Of a stretch of 5,024 bases of DNA, positions 1 through 5,024 are shown in pieces. The DNA lies in NCBI GenBank assembly GCA_964408175.1, contig CAYOYL010000069.1:1-5024 (forward strand). The letters run 5' to 3'. The translations under genes and the position numbers were made by a program. How positions within the stretch are numbered: position 1 is the stretch's first letter; every line of letters starts with the position of its first letter. The notes beneath the pieces were generated by a model. It saw only the letters and a list, made by a program, of their open reading frames with translations, had not been told where the DNA came from and did no database searches. Source of the DNA: JAFGKM01 sp964408175. Its GTDB lineage: Bacteria; Ratteibacteria; UBA8468; B48-G9; JAFGKM01.

Positions 1-1461
1 GGGACATCATCAGTCAAGGCTGCTGTATTTAACCTGAAAGGGGATGAACTTGCCTCTGCCATTAAAGTTTACGATATGGAAAGGTCTCGCTCCGGATGGG
101 TAGAGGTGGACCCCCGCGTATACTGGGAGAAGACGAAAGATGCAATAAAAGAGGTTACGGCAAAAACCGGACACCCCGGAGATATAAGAGCAGTTGGCGT
201 GACAGGTCAGGGGGAGACCCTGATTCTTCTCAATAAAAAGGGGCGTCCTGTAAGAAACGCTGTTGTATGGCTTGACACCCGGGCTGTAAAAGAGGCAGGC
301 GATATTGAAAAATATTTTGGTGCTGATAGGATTTACGAAGTGACAGGTCAGAACGAAACATCTGCCGGATATACGGCAAGCATGATTTTGTGGCTTAAAC
401 GCAATGAGCCGGAGTCTTTTAAAAGCACATCAAAATTCCTTCTCGTGACAGATTATATCATCTATCAGTTAACGGGCAGATACGTCTCCAACAAGGCCCT
501 TTATCCATCAACGCTTTATTATGATTTCCGCAGAGAAAGATGGTGGAATGAGATGCTTGATTTCATTTCAGTTAAAGAAAATGCTCTTCCATCTCTTGTG
601 GATTCGGGTATTGTGGCGGGAAAGATGCACTGTACGGATATTGGCATTTCTCAGGATGCAGTTGTGTGTCCAGCCCCGATAGACCAGATAACCGGAGCAC
701 TTGGCGCCGGGAATTTTCAACCGGGTATCATCAGCGAGTCAACAGGAACAGTTCTTGCAATCTGCGGGACAACTGACCTACCAGTATATGATAGGGACAG
801 AAGGTTCTGTCTTTTCCCGCATGCAGTTAAAGGGAAGTTTGTTGCAATGCCGTGGGCCTCATCTTCTGGCAGTATCCTGACATGGTTTAAAGACAGGTTC
901 TGTCCGGAGATGGGCTACGAACAGATGGTGGGTGAGGCAGAGAAGGTGGCTGCCGGAAGTGAAGGTCTCACTGTATTGCCGCACTTTGAAGGGATTAACT
1001 ATCCCCGCAAGATTGTTGATGCACGAGGAGTATTCTGGGGTATTACTCTTACGCATCAAAGGAAACACTTCATACGTGCTATTATGGAATCGGTCGCCTA
1101 TCTTCTCAAGGATTACATTTCGGTTCTTGAGGAAAATGGCATAGGTGGCGATAAGGTTATCTCTCTTGGCGGGGCCGCCAGGAGTGAACTCTGGTCTCAG
1201 ATAAAGTCGGATGTTCTCAGAAAGAAAGTGGTTGTAAACAGGGTAAGTGAAACAGTATGTCTTGGTGCTTCTATGATAGCATCTGTGGGAGCAGGATTTT
1301 TTGATAATTGTAAGGATGCCTCCTCGCATATGAGTAAAAGAGGAAGGTCTTTTATGCCAACAGAAAACGCCGGCAGGTACCAGAGTCTATACGAAGATTA
1401 TAGAAGGTTGAACAAACTATCTGAGGTTTTCTTTAAAGGAGGGGAATTGGATGATGAATGA
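1..1461 (+). CDS. FGGY-family carbohydrate kinase (xylulokinase/fuculokinase-like), 5'-partial
   Basis: ATP-dependent sugar kinase of the FGGY family, probably cytoplasmic, phosphorylating a ketose or polyol. The frame is open from base 1 and begins GTSSVKAAVF, the end of the family's N-terminal phosphate-binding motif (usually D-x-GT[TS]S-x-K). The real start is therefore a few codons left of the window, and the ATG at 76 is internal. 486 residues are visible, close to the usual ~490-500. Nucleotides 682-684 encode the likely catalytic-base Asp in APIDQITGALGAG. Nucleotides 1027-1089 (GVFWG ... AIMES) fit FGGY signature 2 exactly, and GGAARSELW (from 1168) is the C-terminal nucleotide-binding motif. 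The substrate loop reads GQGETL rather than the GQMHG of xylulokinase, so the substrate is open. The neighbouring isomerase suggests a fuculokinase- or xylulokinase-type step, which is inference. It overlaps the downstream isomerase gene by 11 bases. The family call is secure; the substrate is not. Confidence 0.95.
   Translation, partial: GTSSVKAAVFNLKGDELASAIKVYDMERSRSGWVEVDPRVYWEKTKDAIKEVTAKTGHPGDIRAVGVTGQGETLILLNKKGRPVRNAVVWLDTRAVKEAGDIEKYFGADRIYEVTGQNETSAGYTASMILWLKRNEPESFKSTSKFLLVTDYIIYQLTGRYVSNKALYPSTLYYDFRRERWWNEMLDFISVKENALPSLVDSGIVAGKMHCTDIGISQDAVVCPAPIDQITGALGAGNFQPGIISESTGTVLAICGTTDLPVYDRDRRFCLFPHAVKGKFVAMPWASSSGSILTWFKDRFCPEMGYEQMVGEAEKVAAGSEGLTVLPHFEGINYPRKIVDARGVFWGITLTHQRKHFIRAIMESVAYLLKDYISVLEENGIGGDKVISLGGAARSELWSQIKSDVLRKKVVVNRVSETVCLGASMIASVGAGFFDNCKDASSHMSKRGRSFMPTENAGRYQSLYEDYRRLNKLSEVFFKGGELDDE
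1435..1444 (+). promoter_or_regulatory. Ribosome binding site of the first isomerase gene
   Basis: AAAGGAGGGG lies inside the last codons of the kinase gene. Its GGAGG core is 8 bases before the ATG at 1451 and 11 before the next ATG at 1454, which favours 1451. The near-consensus strength suggests efficient initiation, probably coupled to termination of the kinase at 1459-1461. Confidence 0.8.
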
Positions 1462-2818
1462 AAAAATTACAGCAGGCTTTGTAGGATTTGGAGAGGTTAA
1501 TACCCCGAAGAAAATCATTGAGAGAAAGTGTAAACAGTCCGTTGATTTTTTAAGTTCTCTGGGGATTACAGTTAAGTCTACCGCCATGGTTTCAGATGAC
1601 CCCGAAGGAACTCAGGCTAAACGCGCTGCTGAAGAATTAAAAAATATGGATTTTGACTTTCTTGTAGTATGTATCGCAGGGTGGATACCATCCTGGGCGG
1701 TTATTAAGACCATTGAACCTTTTAAGCAACATCCCATATTGATGTGGGGGTTGACAGGCGACAGAATAGGAGATAGATTTGTTACCACTGCGGCACAGGC
1801 GGGCACCACGGCTCTCAGAAAAACTATTGAGGACATGGGTTTCAGGTTTAAATATATTGTTAACCGACTCGGGAAAGAGGTTGCATCTGAACAGATTTTC
1901 TCTTTCGCCAGGGCTGCTCATGCGGTAGGTAAACTACGCAATGCAACAATCGGTATGGCAGGTTACAGGGATATGAGATTATATGGGACGATTTATGACG
2001 CTGTGAGTCTTAGAAAATCTCTCGGCATTGAAATAGAACACTTTGACCTTCTGGAAATTGCGGGGTATATGGAGGAGGTTTCGGAAAAAGATATAGATAT
2101 TTCAACAAGGTATATCCTTAAAAACTGGGATTTTGTCAGACAGCCAAAGAAAGAAACACTCCGTAATACGGTAAAACTTTACCTTGCATTCAAAAGGAAA
2201 ATAGAAGAAAGGAGATACGATGCAATCTCCTATAGCGATGTTGATGGCATAAAAAAACTTTTCAGATTTGCACCGGCAGGCGCCCTGAGCCTGCTTCACG
2301 ACAAAATGAGGATATGTTCAATACCTGAGAATGACTCTATGGGTGCGGTTACCCAGTTGATAACATCGTTTCTCACAGGAGGCACAGCAGCATATCTGGA
2401 ATTTTACGAATTTACGGAAACCGGGGCGTTGATGGGTGTTCCTGACTATGTACCGGGGGATATAGTAAACGGCAGGGTTACCGTTATGCCTAATTCGTTT
2501 GGTGATTTCGGCGAAGGGATACTGAACATATCAAAACTGAAAACAGGACCTGTAACCCTTGCCAGACTGGCGAACAAGGGCTCTGACTATTTTTGCCATC
2601 TTATGACGGGGGTCGCTAAAACTCCTCTGAAATGGGAAGAAGCAGGCTGGTCTCCACCTGCTCCGATTTTACCAAGTCTGGAAATAGATTTTGACGGAGA
2701 TACGGAAAAATTCATTCAGAACGTTCTGTCGCAGCACTATATAATCTCTTACGGCAATAATCTCCAGTTATATAAAGACCTCTGTTCATTTTTGAATATC
2801 AGGATAATCTTGTCTTAA
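1451..2818 (+). CDS. L-fucose/L-arabinose isomerase-like protein (COG2407 type)
   Basis: Probable cytoplasmic metal-dependent aldose-ketose isomerase of the L-fucose isomerase fold, 455 residues (E. coli FucI has 591, but the COG2407-type relatives are this short). The N-terminal half (about 1-170) is Rossmann-like, with VVCIAGWIPSW near 72-82 and LMWGLTGD near 97-104. The C-terminal half carries the presumed metal site: E293 in IPENDSMGA, E317 in AYLEFYE and H429 in SQHYIISYG. The 24-residue gap between E293 and E317 equals that between Glu337 and Asp361 of E. coli FucI, with H429 matching His528, so a Glu appears to replace the usual Asp. The His-Cys pair typical of relatives is absent; GVPDY stands there. 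LNISKLKTGPVTLARL near 358-373 fits the C-terminal beta domain. It lies directly after, and overlaps, the FGGY kinase, so the pair probably forms an isomerise-then-phosphorylate module. The sugar could be fucose, arabinose, rhamnose-like or another rare sugar. Fold confident, substrate unknown. Confidence 0.88.
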   Translation: MMNEKITAGFVGFGEVNTPKKIIERKCKQSVDFLSSLGITVKSTAMVSDDPEGTQAKRAAEELKNMDFDFLVVCIAGWIPSWAVIKTIEPFKQHPILMWGLTGDRIGDRFVTTAAQAGTTALRKTIEDMGFRFKYIVNRLGKEVASEQIFSFARAAHAVGKLRNATIGMAGYRDMRLYGTIYDAVSLRKSLGIEIEHFDLLEIAGYMEEVSEKDIDISTRYILKNWDFVRQPKKETLRNTVKLYLAFKRKIEERRYDAISYSDVDGIKKLFRFAPAGALSLLHDKMRICSIPENDSMGAVTQLITSFLTGGTAAYLEFYEFTETGALMGVPDYVPGDIVNGRVTVMPNSFGDFGEGILNISKLKTGPVTLARLANKGSDYFCHLMTGVAKTPLKWEEAGWSPPAPILPSLEIDFDGDTEKFIQNVLSQHYIISYGNNLQLYKDLCSFLNIRIILS

Positions 2819-3297
2819 AAGGCATCCATCTTTTCCATACTCCCTGCAAATTTCTCGTAGGATTTTTTAACCTGTTCGGGCGTAAAAGTATAATCATAAA
2901 TCTCAACCTTATCAACAGCGGTTATTTTACCTGTCTGTTCCGCCTTCATTTCAGGTGGGACATATCTTACTGTAGCATTACCTATTCTTATCACATTGGT
3001 ATCTTTTAACGTACCTGCTATATCGGAACCAGTATTTATTTCCAGTCCATCCACATAGAGGATACCCTTCGCACCTTCCCAGGTAAAAACAATCTGGTGC
3101 CAGTCTCCATCCTGTTTTTTCCATGTTTTCAAAACCTGTTGGTGCATATAAATGGATGTATGGGGAGGCGGTTCATTGTATCTTAAAAAGACAATACCCA
3201 TATGTTTATGGAACGGTCTGTAAATTTCAAGGATTGCATTTTCAGAGAGGTTGGGAACCATGCCTGTCACTGCAAAGTGTAGTTGTAACATTTTCAT
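2815..3297 (-). CDS. LamG/concanavalin A-like domain protein, N-terminally truncated (possible pseudogene)
   Basis: 160-residue ORF matching the second half of a LamG (laminin G-like, jelly-roll) domain. Visible hallmarks are GDWHQIVFTW (64-73), GILYVDGLEI (78-87), NVIRIGNA (101-108) and the closing strand AVDKVEIYDYTFTPEQV (127-143), which resembles the 'iDevriYnraLspeEi' end of the family. The early strands of the domain (a folded start plus the 'gTiefWvkP' type strand) are missing. So are a signal peptide and any membrane segment, although such domains are normally secreted or part of large surface enzymes. No Shine-Dalgarno precedes the ATG at 3297 or the alternative Met13 (3259-3261), and an in-frame TGA lies at 3319-3321. 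I infer a remnant of a larger gene that lost its 5' part. A short expressed lectin-like protein is less likely. Its stop overlaps that of the convergent isomerase gene. Domain call good; functionality doubtful. Confidence 0.7.
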   Translation of the reverse strand: MKMLQLHFAVTGMVPNLSENAILEIYRPFHKHMGIVFLRYNEPPPHTSIYMHQQVLKTWKKQDGDWHQIVFTWEGAKGILYVDGLEINTGSDIAGTLKDTNVIRIGNATVRYVPPEMKAEQTGKITAVDKVEIYDYTFTPEQVKKSYEKFAGSMEKMDAF

Positions 3298-3328
3298 TTT
3301 GCAAAAACTGTAACAAATTCACTTTGCA
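3271..3328. repeat. Inverted repeat flanking the start of the LamG ORF
   Basis: Perfect 9-base arms TGCAAAGTG (3271-3279) and CACTTTGCA (3320-3328) are separated by 40 bases that include the LamG ORF start. Within the gap TTGTAACA (3283-3290) is nearly repeated as CTGTAACA (3308-3315). This could be a looped regulatory site or a scar of the event that truncated the LamG gene; chance is also possible in such AT-rich DNA. Confidence 0.35.
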
Positions 3329-3346
3329 ATAATACAATATTTTGCA
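3325..3346. promoter_or_regulatory. Candidate operator-like imperfect palindrome
   Basis: A 22-base element with left arm TGCAATA and right arm TTTTGCA (reverse complement TGCAAAA), between the two - strand genes. Its size and symmetry suit a dimeric regulator, but no regulator gene is in view and the core is only A/T-rich. Weak support. Confidence 0.2.
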
Positions 3347-3395
3347 GACTGTCATTTAAAAATTAAAAGTGGACTGGATATCCTTAGATAGATAA

Positions 3396-3417
3396 AGTGG
3401 CTAAGTTAGGGGCCACT
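3396..3417 (-). terminator. Weak hairpin after the second isomerase gene
   Basis: AGTGGC (3396-3401) pairs with GCCACT (3412-3417) around a 10-base loop, just downstream of the stop codon of the - strand isomerase gene (3423-3425). On the - strand the stem is followed by TTTATCTATC, not a clean U-tract, so termination would be inefficient and read-through into the LamG ORF is possible. A second small palindrome, ACTGA-TGC-TCAGT (3415-3427), spans the stop codon and would compete with the stem. Confidence 0.3.
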
Positions 3418-3422
3418 GATGC

Positions 3423-4820
3423 TCAGTATCTATCTTCTTCCAATAATTCAAATCCAAGGAGAGTTGCCACCCTATTGAATTTTTCTCTCCAATCACCGTA
3501 AAAGATGACATAGTGGTGTCCGAAGGTATCGTTATCCATATTTTTCAAAACAGATTTTACATCAATTTTTGCGGTCAGTTTGGTCCTGCACATTAAATCG
3601 TCAAATCCATTGTAAAAGTCTCTGCCGGAAACCGTTTTACCTGTGAAAAGAGATATCTTCTTATGATATACGCTGATTTTGGCAGCGGTAATTGTTTCAT
3701 TTAAAGGGAGTTCCACCTGTATGCCAACAGCAGTATGCCGTCCCAACATGTTGGAGGTTGCATGGCTCCTTATTATGTAGGGTACTCTGTCGTTTCCGTG
3801 AGGATTAATCGGAGCATAACAGTGACCAAAGACAGCCAGTTCATTAACGGGGTCAAAGCCCAGTGCATCTCCTGCGAAACTTGGTCTTCCCGTAATGTAA
3901 AGTCCTACCATCTGGGTTACTATACAGTCTAAGAGGGTTTCACAACTTGTAACTTTTAGTTGTTTGGCAATTTCCATCTCTGCCAGAGGCGGCATGGCAT
4001 CAGTTACGCCTTTTCCGTTCAGTTCACCCCACCCCATAAAGAATCCCCAGCTTGCCATTGTCATAGAATTACAGTTGTATTTTTCCATTAACCCTGCAAT
4101 CGCCAGGTACATCCTGGCAGATTTTATTATCTCTTCTCTGCTGGTATCTTTTACTTCTTTGGCTTCACTTATCCACATGTCAGCAATTTTTTCTGCCTCT
4201 TTTATTTCAGTTTTTTTAATCGCTTTGTTCAGTTCATGATAGTCTGTTGTCTTCATCCCCAACCCGAACGAATCCTTCAGTCTGGGGAAATAAAGTTTTT
4301 TATAATCTGCCGGTTTACTTCCCCCATCGCGGAAACATGGTCCTGAACCTGGGTCATCTGCGTGATAGGTTATATTCAGTAATTTTGAGTCCTTTACCTT
4401 CCTCAGTGCTGTAATCAATTCAATCTTACCCACGAGGTCATCAAATCTGGATGAAGATACTGAAGAAGATGTGTCGCTTTTACACAGACAGGCATCTATG
4501 AGTTTTGTCCCTTTGTAGTAGTGAAGCAGCCCTCTATCCCAGTTTTCACCCCAGTATAGCAGGCCTCTTACCATTATTACTGGCAGACCAATAGACGTGA
4601 TATCTTTGTTGTAGTAGATGCCAAACAGCAGTATTCCATCAAGGTTCTTTTTGATGCTTTTAATCTTCTTTATGGCAGTTTCTATCTGTGGTTTAGCGTC
4701 TTTCCCGATAAAGTCCACCTCTCTGCATCTGGTCTGCAATGTCTTCAGAATTTTTTCAGCGTCTTTCTGAAAAGCCCCTCCAAATATCGTGTAAATCTTT
4801 GTTCTGCCGTCTTTATCCAT
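3423..4820 (-). CDS. Second L-fucose isomerase-like protein (COG2407 type)
   Basis: 465-residue probable cytoplasmic sugar isomerase of the L-fucose/L-arabinose isomerase superfamily. The N-terminal ~150 residues look Rossmann-like (KNLDGILLFGIYY near 58-70, LPVIMVRGLLYWG near 79-91). The middle has an alpha-helical part (198-250) leading to NCNSMTMASW. The C-terminal part carries the family pattern: CETLLDCIVTQMVGLYITG (293-311), SFAGDALGFDP (314-324), FGHCYAPINPHG (331-342) and TFGHHYVIFYGDW (432-444). Presumed metal ligands are E294, D318 and H435 or H436. The E294-D318 distance is 24, as in E. coli FucI (Glu337-Asp361, His528). The HC pair at 333-334, common in this group, is present. The start at 4820 is backed by a strong Shine-Dalgarno. 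It lies on the opposite strand from the kinase and first isomerase, to which it is only distantly similar. Substrate unknown; a non-catalytic role cannot be excluded. Confidence 0.85.
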   Translation of the reverse strand: MDKDGRTKIYTIFGGAFQKDAEKILKTLQTRCREVDFIGKDAKPQIETAIKKIKSIKKNLDGILLFGIYYNKDITSIGLPVIMVRGLLYWGENWDRGLLHYYKGTKLIDACLCKSDTSSSVSSSRFDDLVGKIELITALRKVKDSKLLNITYHADDPGSGPCFRDGGSKPADYKKLYFPRLKDSFGLGMKTTDYHELNKAIKKTEIKEAEKIADMWISEAKEVKDTSREEIIKSARMYLAIAGLMEKYNCNSMTMASWGFFMGWGELNGKGVTDAMPPLAEMEIAKQLKVTSCETLLDCIVTQMVGLYITGRPSFAGDALGFDPVNELAVFGHCYAPINPHGNDRVPYIIRSHATSNMLGRHTAVGIQVELPLNETITAAKISVYHKKISLFTGKTVSGRDFYNGFDDLMCRTKLTAKIDVKSVLKNMDNDTFGHHYVIFYGDWREKFNRVATLLGFELLEEDRY

Positions 4821-4825
4821 TGTTT

Positions 4826-4831
4826 ACCTCC
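4826..4831 (-). promoter_or_regulatory. Ribosome binding site of the second isomerase gene
   Basis: On the - strand GGAGGT (within AGGGAGGT) lies 5 bases before the ATG at 4820-4818, a near-perfect Shine-Dalgarno. It fixes this start, since there is no competing start close by in frame. Confidence 0.85.
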
Positions 4832-4847
4832 CTGTCAAACCTGTTTT

Positions 4848-4874
4848 TAAAGGTATGAGTGCACAAAACCTTTA
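4848..4874. promoter_or_regulatory. Candidate operator palindrome or leader hairpin before the second isomerase gene
   Basis: Arms TAAAGGT (4848-4854) and ACCTTTA (4868-4874) are perfect 7-base complements around a 13-base centre that contains the palindrome GTGCAC (4859-4864). If the promoter at 4884-4912 is right, transcription would start near 4877, putting this element at about +4 to +30, a usual place for a sugar-responsive repressor operator. It could instead fold as a 5' leader hairpin. No regulator gene is visible, so the binding protein is unknown. Confidence 0.4.
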
Positions 4875-4883
4875 TTCACAATT

Positions 4884-4912
4884 ATTTAATCATCTTGTCC
4901 TTTGTATGTCAA
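4884..4912 (-). promoter_or_regulatory. Candidate sigma70-type promoter for the second isomerase gene
   Basis: On the - strand a perfect -35 box TTGACA (4912-4907) is followed after 17 bases by TTAAAT (4889-4884), a 4-of-6 match to TATAAT. This leaves an untranslated leader of about 57 bases before the ATG. The -35 box and spacing are good; the -10 box is mediocre. Confidence 0.45.
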
Positions 4913-5024
4913 TAATCTCTGTCTAACTGAAATTCCGACATAAGAATTATAGAATGATACGGAGAGGAAAGGAAAGAGTTGAGGTGCGAGTGTGGAAGCA
5001 CAGAAGAAAGACAAGGCGAAGAGC
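4913..5024. other. Right-edge non-coding stretch, purine-rich on + strand
   Basis: No gene can be supported here. From 4961 to the end, 53 of 64 bases on the + strand are purines, in GGAGAGGAAAGG-like runs. Several frames are open to the edge on both strands simply because of this bias, and none shows a recognisable protein. It may be the edge of a dispersed repeat, or the start or end of a gene outside the window. Confidence 0.4.

Noticed and set aside
859..1329. 156-codon ORF on the - strand inside the kinase gene
   Set aside because: It lies opposite conserved kinase motifs, shows no recognisable domain, and its composition looks like an antisense shadow.
76..1461. Taking ATG at 76 as the start of the kinase
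   Set aside because: The frame is open to base 1 and already reads the N-terminal phosphate-binding motif GTSSVKAAVF. Starting at 76 would remove an essential part of the ATPase fold.
3323..3356. Possible - strand promoter for the LamG ORF (TGACA-like box and TATTAT)
   Set aside because: The spacer is only about 15 bases and such boxes arise easily in this AT-rich spacer. With no ribosome binding site on the ORF I do not call it.
3964..4239. 91-codon + strand ORF with hydrophobic, Ser/Ile-rich translation
   Set aside because: It is antisense to the middle of the second isomerase. The apparent membrane-like character comes from the complement of Lys/Glu-rich helical codons, and it has no supporting start context.
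4946..4951. Perfect TATAAT on the - strand as a second promoter
   Set aside because: The best -35 candidate at 17-base spacing (TTCCTT) is poor. I prefer the TTGACA-based promoter nearer the gene.
4913..5024. Partial genes reaching the right edge on either strand
   Set aside because: Several frames are open because of the purine/pyrimidine bias. None gives a recognisable protein, and a TTG or GTG start after GGAGAGG on the + strand would give fewer than 20 codons before the edge.

Overview
The window reads as part of a sugar-catabolism locus from an unidentified bacterium. It is gene-dense and moderately AT-rich by eye, with good Shine-Dalgarno sites. It holds no rRNA, tRNA, CRISPR or transposase. 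A truncated LamG (concanavalin-like lectin) fragment and two divergent L-fucose-isomerase-like proteins (COG2407 type) would suit a polysaccharide-degrading lineage from the uncultured or environmental bacteria. Nothing here fixes the taxon, so this is only an impression.

Left half (+ strand, 1-2818): a two-gene unit. First comes an FGGY-family carbohydrate kinase, cut by the left edge with only a few N-terminal residues missing. It overlaps by 11 bases an L-fucose/L-arabinose-isomerase-like protein of 455 residues. An isomerase plus an FGGY kinase is the classic aldose -> ketose -> ketose-phosphate route (fucose, arabinose, xylose and rare sugars). The actual sugar cannot be read from the sequence.

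Middle (- strand, 2815-3297, then a 125-base spacer): a short LamG-like ORF runs convergently into the isomerase, and the two stop codons share the bases TTAA. It lacks the first part of the domain, a signal peptide and a visible ribosome binding site, so it looks like the 3' remnant of a larger gene. The spacer is AT-rich, with repeated TTGCA-type words and small inverted repeats.

Right half (- strand, 3423-4820): a second isomerase-fold protein of 465 residues. It is only distantly similar to the first, but putative metal ligands sit at nearly the same positions (Glu, then an acidic residue exactly 24 residues later, then a C-terminal His). Upstream are a strong Shine-Dalgarno, a candidate sigma70-type promoter with a perfect TTGACA box, and a palindrome placed where a repressor operator would be expected. 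The last ~65 bases are strongly purine-rich on the + strand, with no gene I can support.

Overall this is a plausible rare-sugar or deoxysugar utilisation cluster with two diverged isomerase paralogues on opposite strands. I see no clearly new type of system. The most interesting points are the paired isomerases with different putative active-site residues and the decayed lectin domain between them.
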